NCBI GenBank assembly: GCA_918807975.1
Contig: OU964930.1
Span: 13,510,372 to 13,574,371, forward strand
Reading direction: 5' to 3'
Length of the DNA stretch: 64,000 bases
DNA from: Aplidium turbinatum
Taxonomy: Eukaryota > Chordata > Ascidiacea > Aplousobranchia > Polyclinidae
This document shows positions 52,148-62,718 of the stretch, in pieces. The notes below the pieces were generated by a model. The model was given only the letters and a program-made list of their open reading frames with translations. It did not search any database and was not told the origin of the DNA. The position numbers were made by a program, and so were the translations under genes. Within the stretch, counting starts at the first letter, position 1, and each line of letters opens with the position of its first letter.

Positions 52148-53724
52148 CTGGGTTTTTTTTTTCGGTCATTTATCGGTCATTGACCGATTTTTTAGCAAAA
52201 TGTCCGAAAAAAATATAGTCAATTCGGTCAAAATGTCCGAAAAATATATAGTCAATTCGGGTGTTGCAAGGTTGAGTTTCGCTGATGAACGTTGAAGAAA
52301 GTTTTCTCAGATAAAACACGACAACGTTTCTCAGCGAAACTTAATGTTGTAGCTCATAGGCGCCTAACTATTTTTTTGGCCGTGGGGGCGAAAGCGTGTT
52401 TCATCAGCAACAACGTAAATTCAGCAAAATGTCACGCAGATGGATGACATAATTATGTCGTCACACTAGGATTGCTCTTATTGCCACACTCGGAGTTATC
52501 GCTACGTTCGACCTACCGGTACCGTTAATTATTATAAACAAAACTCGACCACTTCGGTTAAGCAAACACATGCCATGCGTCTGCGTAAACTAGCGGTTGA
52601 TGGACTGCGACTCTTTAAGCTAAGCACAACATAAAGTTTAGCAACGAATTAGATTTATTACCATGAAATAAGAAACGAAAAGGTTTACTAAAAAGTAAAA
52701 GGTATACTGTAAATGGAATGACAATGTCTTGAAAATGGAATGCAAGTACTAACTTGATTATACGCTTGAAAATGTACCTGTTGAAAGTAAAATCATTCAC
52801 GTTTACATCAATTCAACAGCACGTCACCTTGAATAAATTTAGAAGTTGCTGACATCTGTAAACAGCTCTTGAAAAATAGTTACGGAGAGACGTTTGATTA
52901 TAGCTCCCTTTTCACTACAATATCGCAACTTATGACTGACCTGCTTTCAACTTTATGGTTGACCTGTTTTTGTGTTGCAGATGAAACAAAAGATGCGCAT
53001 ATTCCCGCCTTTGATCAGGTTTCTATGGCAACGGTCGTGTGTGCGCCATGCAGTTTGCGCGAGTCCGTTGTTGCGTTGATTATTCCGCATGTGCGCAATG
53101 CGGTTTGTACCAGCCCTTGTTGCGTTGGTTGGTGTTTACGTCGTGCCGAGACTTCAAGTTCATTTTCACAGCGAGCGGTTCACTGCCGCGACAATTCACT
53201 GCAGAGGTTTCGACTTTCGAAAGCAACATCGAGTCTGTTTGCAAGCGCGTAAAGCTAAACGCACGCTCCGTCTACGTAGCAAGTTATGTTGTTTTTGGGT
53301 GCATTCAACATCTGATGACATTGAATCGACACAAAATGGTAGATTTTTGCTATGTCGCAGGCAGCAAAATCAGTCATTTTTACATTGATTCAACGTCTGC
53401 AGACGTTAAATCAATGTAAAAATGACAGATTTTGTCTGGTGTGGAATTGTAGTATCCTACTCGTTCTAGTGATTATTTATCGCGAAGCTGTTGCGGTTTG
53501 CATTCAAAAAATGTTGTCCTGCTGCCGATCGCTAGTTCATCTATTGTTTTATGTATCAATACATCATAAAAAGTTGGCGCCTATGCTGTAGCTAGTCAGG
53601 AAGTGCAAATTTTGGTTTGTATCAGCTACTTGAAAGGAAATATTTTCCTCAGAAAAAATGACCGAATTTTTTCAAGTCATTTCGGACAAATGACCGAAAA
53701 GTGTCAGCGAAAAAAAAAACCCAG
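52148..53724. mobile_element. hAT-like element with CTGGGT(T)n ends, nested in member B
   Basis: The ends are CTGGGTTTTTTTTTTCGGTC and the reverse complement of CTGGGTTTTTTTTTTCGCTG. Inverted CGGTCATTT and TGTCCGAAA words lie inside both ends. The exact 8-bp duplication ATTCACTG lies at 52140-52147 and 53725-53732. No transposase was recognised; several overlapping frames around 52869-53591 have no known domain. It carries the palindrome at 53365-53434. Confidence 0.85.
53365..53434. repeat. 70-bp near-perfect palindrome (micro-MITE, best copy)
   Basis: 35-bp arms meet at CGTCTG|CAGACG with two mismatches. The arms contain CAAAATC, GTCATTTTTACATTGATT and AACG. Related pieces occur at 23728, 24750, 28336 and 36213, so it is a dispersed family. 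Confidence 0.75.
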
Positions 53725-54316
53725 ATTCACTGACATATTCAATATTGATCCGTGGATGGATCTTCAAAGTTTTCTAGATCTAGAAATTCCCAATCAGCCT
53801 GGTATTGTTTGAAAAGTAAGAGGGTCCCCATATCTGGTCCAGAAGAGGATCCCATGCAGGTCATGAACACTGCTCCAGTCACAATTTCCATAATGTGGTA
53901 ATGACACGCAAGAAACAGAAGATCGGTACCAAGTTCTTGTTCAATTAGAGCATGTCCCCCCAAGTCTACCTGTGTTAGCACTTGTGTCAAAACACAATGC
54001 TCGAACACTCTTATCAATACCCCATCCCTTTAAGGCATTGATCACGATATCTGCTTGTGCTTGCCCAGTTAAAGGTGTGGCTGTTCAGAAGCCAGTTTAA
54101 ACTCACTACCAAAGAACAGAAAGGGTTATGAGATATAACCTTCTTTACCATTCGGGTTTATCTCAAACCTGGATGACAGCTCCTCTCTCAGCCTGTGCTG
54201 CCAACAATGAACTCCTGCTCTTGCAGTCCCTGGTGCAGTACAAACACATTAACCTAGCCATTTCTAAGGTAGCAGCAGTGAAGCTCGTTGGCCACCTGTA
54301 GTATCTATCAGAAAAG

Positions 54317-54736
54317 TTGATTGGACTGGCTTTGTTTGACAAGAATGTGCCTGCAGCACTGAAACGAAAAATGGCTCTCGCATTGGCTAACGATGGACAT
54401 GCAGATCCTCCGAAGCAAATTCATGCGAATCTAAAAAAATTCAAGGAAGTTGTTTGCTGTTTGGTCGACTTTGTCACACAAAGATCCCAAATGCTTTTTG
54501 AGAGAAAGAACCTTCCTGATGGTTTTCTCAAAGCAGATCCAGCGACATGGAAAGGGCGAGAAGATTTTCAAGCAGCGTGTGACATTGTGCAGGCCATAAA
54601 AGTTGTCAACGACCACGCAGAACAAGGAGTAGCTCTCATTCAGGAGTTGAGTGGCCTACTGACATGTCATGAGGAACAAGTTCAGTATCTGTCACAGGTT
54701 GTGCAGTGTGCACGAACACAGAAAAGCTTAGCCTGA
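54317..54736 (+). pseudogene. Transposase C-terminal piece of member B, inverted duplicate
   Basis: A 139-codon frame: LIGLALFDKNVPAALKRKMA, LKKFKEVVCCLVDFVTQRSQ, LPDGFLKADPATWKGREDF and ELSGLLTCHEEQVQYLSQ. It is an almost identical inverted copy of the minus-strand sequence at 51240-51720. The same LIGLxxFD word occurs in member D (ELIGLVFFDDG). It has no N-terminus or catalytic core of its own. Confidence 0.7.
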
Positions 54737-56249
54737 CAGCAACAAAAAGACACTCCCTGAGAAAGTCTAAATGGTTCATGGCTATCAATTGTCTGGCACT
54801 TGACTTTGTATGTGCATTGTGCTGTGCATCACATACATCAATTGCAACAATTTTCAGATTTTACTGAAATTTCAACATGTTTCAGCTGGCATCCAGGCCG
54901 GATAGCGACTGTCAAAACAGCGACTGTCATAATGGCGACTTCATAATAGCGACGTAATGAAGTGAGCGACTGTCAAAACAGCGACTGTCATAATGGCGAC
55001 TGCATTAAAACAGCGACTGTTATGATAGCGACTTAACACTTTAAACCGAACCAAACCGAACCCAGCTACTACAAGGCAGAGACCTGACTCAGCGAATGAA
55101 AAGATACGTGACAATGAACACACGAATCACTGTTGTACAGCAAAATCGAGGCCAGTATGATCTGCGGCAGTTCCTTCGAGCCCTTGCTCACAATTTAGAA
55201 ATAAACGTGGCTTGATTTTTATTGCAAGACTTTTGGTTGTTTTAAAGTCCCTTTTGGTTTCAATCTTTTTCTAGACCCTGAATTTTATTGCAAGGCTTGA
55301 CGACTTTCTGTTGTTTGGCTTGACTAGCCTATTTCTTTTTAAATCATGTGACTTCTATGGATAGTCCAAATAAAATGTTGTTTTAAAGTCCCTTTTGGTT
55401 TCAATCTTTCACTACGCAGTGTTTGCCTATTTGTGCGTGCATACGTGTGTAGAGAGGTGTGGGGGATGGAAGGTATGTGTGGAGGGGGTGAAAGAGTGCG
55501 TGTGCGCTAGGGTGGTCCCCAAAATCGAATTTTTGAAATTGCTATGTCTTACCCTTTGAAAAGTCTCCAAATGACTTAAAACTAAACCTATAAAAAATTG
55601 AGACCCATTGGACTACGTTTAGGGGTGCCACAATGAACTTGAAAATCGTGCTGGGGGGTCGCGGGGAATTTTTGCTCAAATTTACATAACTCCAGAACCA
55701 AATGAGATAGAGAACTGTGCTTGGTGTCAAAAGATGCAAAGCAACCACATTCCTATCTGTACTCAAGAGGAAAGTATGCTCTAACTGCTTTAATTTTTGA
55801 GAAAATGCAAAAAAACTGTAAATAGGGTTAAAATCAAACTTTTTCGCCCTATGTTGCTTCAGTGAATTATCTTTGCTTTACTGCAGGCAGCCTGTATCTG
55901 TCCGCCGGTGGCTGTAATTGTATTCATTTATTTAATTGCACCAATGCACCTATTAAAGAAGTAGTTTCCTATTAACGGAGTTAATCTTCCCATCACAGTA
56001 TGACACAACCATGTGGCTTCTACTCCTCAACTTTCCATGACTTTATTTAGTATAAATACAAGGCATAGCAGTGGCACTTGTTCACTATTTGACTAAGAAA
56101 GTTGGTCTTTTTGTTACCAAAGTTCAATGGGCAGTAGAAATTAGAAAGGCTGTTTCAGAAATGGAAATCATTGCAAAAAGATTTCAAAAAAAGATCCAAA
56201 CCACAAATTGAAAAAGAAAACAAAATTAAACATGAAATTTTAGGACTAT

Positions 56250-57960
56250 TTGACATTGCACAATGCACATGAAGATGCTCTTTACATCATGACCAATGAA
56301 GAAGATAAACAGTGTTTGGTGACGCAAAGATTGCCAGATCGACAAGGTAAAATGGGTAGTAAAGACTTTGTATTGCGCCACGACAAAAGCATGCAATTAA
56401 AGTCTAGAAGGTACAGCTTAAACGTAAAGCTAAATCAGACGTTGAAAAACAGCTATTGTGGAAGAAAGTCAAGACTGCTGAAGCTTTTAGCAGTAGTGCC
56501 GAAGACAGTTGTGATTGTAAAAAAATAAACGATGGTGTTATTCATACGGAAAAAGCATCAACTCCAAAAAGAGGCCTCAGAAAATCATGAACAAGGCTTT
56601 ATCATCTGCTTTAGATCAGACTGCCCTAAGTGATCAGTAAGGGACATTTGTTTTAGCTGCAACAGCTAGCAGTCGGGATGTGACCTTGATGAAATAGCAT
56701 TCAATTGCTCATCAGTATGATACCGTACGTAGGGCAAGAATCGTTCATCGGCAAGAGATCTCCATAGAAATTAGAGATGAATTTGTTGATGACTCTATAG
56801 TCTATATTCACAGTTCACTGGGATGGAAAACTCCTTCTAGATATAACTGATAACAAAAAAAGTTGAACGGTTACCAGTAATTGTCACTGGAATGACTACT
56901 AACAAATTGCTTGGAGTGCCAAAGTTGCAGTCTTCATCAGGAAGTGCACAAGCTAATGGAGTAGTGGTATGTGTTAAAGATTGGGGCGTTGTTGACAATG
57001 TAAGAGCAATGTGTTTTGACACCACATCCAGCAACACTGGTGTTTAGTCTGGTGCCTGTAACTTAATTGCAAAAGAATTAAACAAGGACTTGCTCCATTT
57101 GGCTTGCTGTCACCATATTCTAGAACTTGTATTGCAAAGAGCGTTCTTAACATGTCTTGGGCCATCATCCTGACAGGATATTCTTGTTTTCAAGGGATTT
57201 AAAGCAAAGTGAGATAGTTTTGACAAAGATTGTTATATCACCTTAGAAAATGATGACTTCTGCTAATCTAGAAAATAATGACTTCTGATGAAATCATTAG
57301 TTTTTGCAAAGACCAGTTGGAAAAAACTCAATCAAGAGATACTATCAAGAGTTCCTTAAATTATCTATCATAATTCCTAATCGAGCACCACCACATGGCA
57401 TTCGGTTTCGTTATCCCGGCGCCCTTCATCAGGCAAGATGGATGGCCACTGCTATATATGCATTGAAGATTTGGCTGTTCAGAATGCAGTTTGATTTGAC
57501 CAATAAGGAGCAATGTGGTTTCAAAAAATTTGTCATTTTTGTGTTGAAAGTATCCATTGCAATGTGCATACGCATTGCAATGGTTACTTCTAATCTGCTT
57601 CTCTAACAACGTGCGACCAACGGAATGATCTGCAATTGTTAAAAGACTAAAGGAATATCAGCTACATGATTCAGCGGTAGCCAAAGAAGCAATGAAAAAA
57701 TTCTCAATGCACTTATGGTACATAAGTGAAGAACTCATTGGCCTTGTATTTTTTGATGATGGTGTTTCAAGTATTGAAAAAGAAGCTATGGTTTTTGCCT
57801 TGACCAATAAAGGAATGAGTAGTCCACCATTGAAGCATATTTCTTCATTGCCAGATGATGTCTTTTCAAAAGATTTATCAGACTTTGTCACATCCAACAC
57901 CATGCGATTGTGCCAGATTTTGGATTTGCCATACTGACTTTCTAAAGCTGGAAGTTGTAG
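56250..57960 (+). pseudogene. Transposase remnant of member D
   Basis: Broken frames give, in order: a basic part near 56400; KVERLPVIVTGMTTNKLLGV with VPKLQSSSGSAQANGVVV; NVRAMCFDTTSSNTGV; DLLHLACCHHILELVLQRAF; HQARWMATAIYALKIWLF and QFDLTNKEQCGFKKFV; and EELIGLVFFDDGVSS at 57692-57937. The first three blocks align with member A and the last with member B. Together the three members outline a full family protein. Several stops and frame changes make it inactive. Confidence 0.7.
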
Positions 57961-57982
57961 CATGGGATTTGGATGAAAGTTA

Positions 57983-58031
57983 TAAGAGAGTAATAAGCAC
58001 TGTTAGACTAACAGTGCTTATTACTCTCTTA
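57983..58031. repeat. Perfect 24-bp inverted repeat with 1-base loop
   Basis: TAAGAGAGTAATAAGCACTG plus TTAG is followed by a single A and then the exact reverse complement. It lies at the 3' part of the transposase remnant of member D. It looks like a local inverted duplication from template switching. Confidence 0.9.
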
Positions 58032-59235
58032 ACAGTGTTAGTGGTCTTCATGTGATCAACGATTTTGCTGGAAGAGGTGTTGCATTGATGCAAAATTTAA
58101 CAATTTGCTGACAAAAGATGAAGATCAAATGCAGTATATTCTGTGTCATCTTCCAAATTGCAATAATAAGAATATTGAGAACCACTTAAAGTCCACAGAC
58201 TGAATTATATTTTGATATTATACGAGACCTGTAAATGTGTCCACTCTAGGTGGGTGTGATCTAACTTATAAACATATTCACTCAGTGTATCATTACTGTA
58301 TATTTTATAGCCCACTACTGACTGGAGTAGTTGCTACTGCCGGATTTGGCAAGATTGTTGCCTATTTTTCTTCATTTGTATCTGCAGTGCATTGTATATG
58401 GCTGCCTGGAGGTTTTGTTTTTAAGACATACATTTAGGCGGTTTACCCATTTTGACAAAATTTTCGTATTTTTGTCAATTTTCACTGGTCATGTGGCACC
58501 TCTAAACCTTTATCAAAATACTTCAAACTTTTAGTGAACTGTTTTTTAGTAAAAAGGAACCAAATGAGAGGGTAAGAACCAAACTTTTCCAACTTTAAAA
58601 TTTTACCATACATTTGAGGACCACCCTAGTGTGCGCGTAAGCCTTGGATTTAATAAAAGAAGTGAGGTCGCTGTTGTGGCAGTCGCTGTTTTTGATGAAT
58701 CGCTGTCGTGTAGTCGCTCTATTGACAGTCGCTGTTTTAAATGAATCGCTGTCGTGTAGTCGCTCTATTGACAGTCGCTGTTTTAAATGAATCGCTGTCG
58801 TGTAGTCGCTCTATTGACAGTCGCTGTTCTGACAGTCGCTATTTGGAACCCGAGCCGTTTCAGCTACCACTAAATGTTTAAAAAAATGTATTAAGTGTTT
58901 TTGCAGTCATTTTGTAAAAATTTTAAAATCGCAATTTTTCAAAAGTACATATTTACCATTGTTTGACTTTACCAAGTTATAGTACTCTCCAACCTGATGA
59001 AAATGAACCCAAACAGATGTATGTTTGCTTTAAGGGTTTATGAAATACAGGTATTTAAAGTTTGACCCATTTTGTCAAATAACCCCAAATTTCGAAAGCT
59101 TTGAGCTACCCCTAAACATTAATATTTTTCAAAAATATTTTACACAAGGTGTTTTTGTAGTAAATGGAAACTTTTGAAAGGGTGAGACTTTACAATTTCA
59201 AAATTTCACTTTTTTTGAACCACCCTAATATGTAG

Positions 59236-59890
59236 CCTTGTTTAATAAAGTGTAAATCTTTATAATAGATAGAATTAATAATTGTATTTACTTTACTTCT
59301 TTGTCTACTTATCACACAAATGAATAGATAATTGTGTTTAAAAAGAGAACAGTGATTAGTAAGCATGTATCTTCTCTAAACTGTTGATTTTAGAGTCATG
59401 TTATTCTTCAAATTGGTGCAAAATGGTTCGCAAAGGTTCAATTTTGCAATCTTGTGCTTTTGTATTCAAATTTTGTGTTTTTTTTTAAATCTTGTGCTTT
59501 TTCTGAATTTGCTGTGGCAGCATTAATTTTGACTCTAACTCCAAGAGCCTAACATGATATCTCAATTCTCAAATTCAAACCCAGGTGGGATGTGTGAAAA
59601 GTTGCCTTTCTTACACCGCTAGCTTAAAAGAATCTTTAGACAATAGACAGGCTCAGACGTCCATAACTTGACGTTAAGGAGAAAAATGGAGTTGTGCCAA
59701 ATGATATCAGGCTCTCTGGCTCAGTGAAAGTAAAATATGGTAGCATCCCAGGCAGACTAAAGATTTTCTGTTACATGATTTCTAGGTTGTAACGCTATTC
59801 AGCCCTCGAAATCAGCTTCCATCTACAACGGCAAAAACATTGCCGTCGCCAAATCAACAAACCTTGGATTGCGGTGGCAATTGCCGTATA
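59236..59890. other. Intergenic, no gene seen
   Basis: AT-rich, with no open frame of interest and no recognised repeat. Confidence 0.35.
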
Positions 59891-59898
59891 CTTTAATC

Positions 59899-60327
59899 CA
59901 GGGGTCACCAAACTACGGCCCGCGAACTGATTTCATCTGGCCCCGCCACGTGCTGCGGAAATAACAGCTGCAATACAACTGTTAAGGAAAAAAGTTACCA
60001 AACTTTTGTAAAGGACTGACGTTGCTGTTTATCATTAGGCCACCACAAATGGCGACGAGCCTAGGTCAAATTTGAAAAGATGAAATGTTTTTTCAAGAGC
60101 ACGATGCTCTGTAGTGTATCACAGCAGGGGATTAATTTTCCAGCAACCTTTCAATTTTCATCACAACTTTTCTATTCCACCGCTGACTTTGTTATTTATT
60201 GTGCTCAATTCAAGTCAATGGAGATTCTAAATAGTTGTATATATATCTTTTCGCAATTTGCATCCGTCCCGCAGCTGTTAATCTCGCAGCAATTCGGCCC
60301 ACAGAGAAAAAAGTTTGGTGACCCCTG
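59899..60327. mobile_element. hAT MITE (CAGGGGTCACCAAACT ends)
   Basis: The ends are CAGGGGTCACCAAACT and AGTTTGGTGACCCCTG, perfect over 16 bp. The flanks CTTTAATC (59891-59898) and CTTTGATC (60328-60335) are a duplication with one change. CGGCCCGCGAAC near the left end is Charlie-like. 429 bp and non-coding. Confidence 0.88.
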
Positions 60328-60335
60328 CTTTGATC

Positions 60336-61527
60336 AAACGAAATTTTATGCGCTTCTTTTTCATCGTGTGTCACACGGCGGTAGCCCAGAGCATCACGCA
60401 CGCTATTTTATGCGTTGACAATGCTCTTGTGAACTGTAAAAAGTTTGCAACCTTATAAATACTGGCTTAATTGTTATGCAAAAGTTATTCTTTCATCGAA
60501 TGCTTATTTTTGACCGGTGTTGTTGCGAATATAAAAAGTGATGCAAAATTGGATAAATGGTTCTTCGGCAGTAAAGAAAAGTAATGCTTCCGATCGTATG
60601 GCATCGCGCGTTCATGAACGGGCAGTTTTGCGTCTTCAAGTATTCCAGTGACGACGCGACAACCTCATCCTTCGATTCTGACTAGTTCTTTATCCAACAG
60701 ACTTTGTGTTGCTCGCAGTATCCTAATTGTGCCGAAATTATGTTAGTGTACTGTATACGTAAATCAAGGCCATCTTCTCGCAGGGAGCTATTGATTTGTT
60801 ATCGGTACCTGATTGAGCAATTAACGTTATTTCATGATAATTTAACGTCGCTAGATGTCGAATTAATGTAAAACAAACGTAAATTTCTTATTGGGCATTG
60901 TTGTTACGCGATATAACTCGCCGGGAAAATTAAATCGATTTGTGCTGACTCGAACGTTGAATCAACCCAAAATCAACTTACTTTCCCCCCCAATGAGTTA
61001 TAACGTGAATCACCGTAAAAGCGTGCGTATCGCGTTGATCGCTACTTTTGGTATTACATCACAACAAATCAAACAGTGCGGTCGTGATAGACTATTAGAT
61101 TATATTTTCTCTTCTCGTTTTACATGTTTTGGTACAATTTTTTCGTAATAAACGTTCACAGCAATTGCCGAGGCAATTTCCACGTTTGCCGTTTGGCCTC
61201 GTCAACGTTTTTGCGAAGTAAAAATATGCTAATTTTGAAGACTGTGTGAGTGTTCACAGCAAGTAAAATAGTCCGAGGTGAGGTCCTGGTGCGATGTTTC
61301 TACTGATTAAACTCACGCTGCGAGTAAATCAAACAGGAAGAAATTTTGAACAATTTTTGTCCGAATTAAATGCTCATTTTGCGACGGTATTTTTATTGCC
61401 GTAGCAGAATGGCCATTATAACGTTTGCGGCGGCATTTACCACGGCAATTGCCGTGTGCCGCCGCTAATTTCGAGGACTGCTATTGGCATTTTATGACGA
61501 ACATAGAAGAATTTTGAGTGACAATGG
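60336..61527. other. Intergenic, no gene recognised
   Basis: Contains repeated TTGCCG / GCAATTGCCG words near 59820-59890 and again near 61160 and 61395-61460, which may be the ends of an unrecognised repeat. No supported gene. Confidence 0.35.
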
Positions 61528-62040
61528 GTAGTGGGTAGGGATGGGCAAAATAGAATACCGAATATAGAATAACCGGTTGTAGAGTCTAACCGGTTTCAAA
61601 ATGCATATGAAATCGGATAATTGAAACCGCTTTAACGATCTACTTCGTAATAGTCCGTTTGATCGCAACGAATTCGCTGCAGCGAAAGTAGAATTGTTTA
61701 TCGATTCAGTGCGATGCGGCGTCGGAAAAACGCACGAGTTTCATTGTTCGCATTAAAGAGATCTTTCTTGTCAAGCGCTTTGTAGTCCTCGCAGTCTTGC
61801 GGAAGTGTGGTACGAAACAGCTTAATCCGCTTTCAGGATTTTTCTCTATTTCGGTACCACAAACCGTCCTAAGTTGTTTCTGGTAGAATACAAGAGTCGA
61901 CTTGCCTTCGCTAAGCTACCCAACATCGTGGGCTCCCACTCTCGTATGCAGGGCAACGTCGACCACAGGGTGTGCGAATTAGCGACCCTCCCTGCTGAAG
62001 TACGTACGGGGGCTTTGTCTTAGCTTTTACTGTACTGCCG

Positions 62041-62202
62041 CAGAGCAAGGGGGAGGGGCAATTTTTTTTTAGGGGGGGCCGAAAAAATTTAAATGGACAA
62101 AATCATTATAATTGTAGCTGTTGCTCGAGAATGTTGGGATTTTGCCAGGGGGGCAACAATTTTTAGGTGGGGGGGCGAGGCCCCCCGGCTGGCTACGGGC
62201 CT
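62041..62202. mobile_element. Small hAT-type MITE (CAGGCCCGTAGCCAG end), nested
   Basis: The right end reads GGCTGGCTACGGGCCTG and the left end CAGAGCAAGGGGGAGGGGC. The flanks TACTGCCG (62033-62040) and TAATACCG (62203-62210) agree at six of eight positions. The interior is G-rich (GGGGGGGCGAGGCCCCCC). The left terminus is poorly preserved. Confidence 0.6.
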
Positions 62203-62372
62203 GTAATACCGTACATGCCAGTACAGTGACATGGACGACTTGTTGAGCTGTGGGATTGAAGATGCTGCTTGCAGTAGTGAAGATGAATCAGCAAATTTGG
62301 CTTCCCCTGCTTCAGAAATAGATACATATCTCACGTTGTTGAAAGCATTCACTACATCTCTTCAAAACGCCC

Positions 62373-62609
62373 TTGTTTGATGGCAAGCAAAACAAAAACC
62401 AATTTTCTTGTTTCTGTCAGTTAGTTTCAAAATATTTTTGTGTACCTGCTACATCTGCTTCTTCAGAGAGATGTTTTTCAAGTGCAGGTTTAACTGCCAC
62501 CAAGTTGAGATCTCGTTTGACTGGTGAAAGTTACACTGCGATAAGCAATTTTTGTGATGTTCATTGTTTTTGTAAAGTCATAAAAATCATTAAAATGTGT
62601 CGATGGTAA
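62373..62609 (+). pseudogene. hAT transposase C-terminal dimerisation remnant
   Basis: The frame encodes VSKYFCVPATSASSERCFSS then AGLTATKLRSRL. PATSASSERxFSxAG is the signature of the hAT dimerisation domain. The catalytic region upstream is largely missing; a short piece may remain near 62230-62370. Not functional. Confidence 0.88.
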
Positions 62610-62718
62610 AAACTGTCAATTATTCTAGAATACATATCTGTATTCTATATTCGGTTTCAGTATTCTAGAATATTCTAGAATAGCTAATTATTCTATTTTG
62701 CCCATCCCTAGTAGTGGG

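Larger units (their letters stand above)
51112..54017 (-). pseudogene. Transposase remnant of member B, minus-strand copy
   Basis: The core frame 53739-54017 encodes GGHALIEQELGTDLLFLACH then YHIMEIV and SSSGPDMGTLLLFKQYQADW. The C-terminal frame 51363-51722 encodes LKKFKEVVCCLVDFVTQRSQ and DPATWKGREDFQAACDIVQA. It is frame-broken and interrupted by the element at 52148-53724. The LAC-HYHIMEI word aligns with the CRHHIGEI word of member A. The domains lie in the order expected for the family. Confidence 0.7.
55508..58628 (+). mobile_element. TAGGGTG-class DNA transposon (member D), innermost layer
   Basis: The ends are TAGGGTGGTCCCCAAAATCG and the reverse complement of TAGGGTGGTCCTCAAATG. 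The exact 8-bp duplication GTGTGCGC lies at 55500-55507 and 58629-58636. It is 3121 bp and carries a plus-strand transposase in broken frames. Because it lies inside the MULE-like element, it is younger than that element, which is in turn younger than member B. Confidence 0.9.
54888..58856. mobile_element. MULE-like element with AGCGACTGTC subterminal repeats, nested in member B
   Basis: The exact 9-bp duplication GTTTCAGCT lies at 54879-54887 and 58857-58865. The ends are GGCATCCAGGCCGGATAGCG and the reverse complement of GGCTCGGGTTCCAAATAGCG. Both subterminal regions are arrays of AGCGACTGTCA words, in opposite orientation, separated by short AT spacers. The 9-bp duplication fits Mutator-like elements. 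No own transposase was found; the interior is interrupted by member D. Confidence 0.85.
50713..59227. mobile_element. TAGGGTG-class DNA transposon (member B) with 1.2-kb inverted arms and nested insertions
   Basis: The ends are TAGGGTGGTTCAAAAAAAGT and its reverse complement. The exact duplication ATATGTAG lies at 50705-50712 and 59228-59235. The left arm, 50713 to about 51950, is inverted at about 54064-54887 plus 58866-59227. The second arm therefore duplicates not only the termini but also the transposase C-terminal region. The middle holds the transposase core. Two elements have inserted: 52148-53724 and 54888-58856 (the latter itself holding 55508-58628). Confidence 0.9.
61536..62710 (+). 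mobile_element. hAT transposon (TAGGGATGGGC ends), internally deleted
   Basis: The ends are TAGGGATGGGCAAAATAGAA and its reverse complement. The exact duplication GTAGTGGG lies at 61528-61535 and 62711-62718. The subterminal regions carry AGAATA/TATTCT words. It keeps the transposase C-terminus at 62373-62609 and is interrupted by a small C-rich MITE at 62041-62202. Confidence 0.92.

Noticed and set aside
52869-53591. Four overlapping plus-strand frames of 79-127 codons
   Set aside because: They overlap in all three frames within the CTGGGT-ended element, and none matches a known transposase; composition, not selection, is the likely cause.
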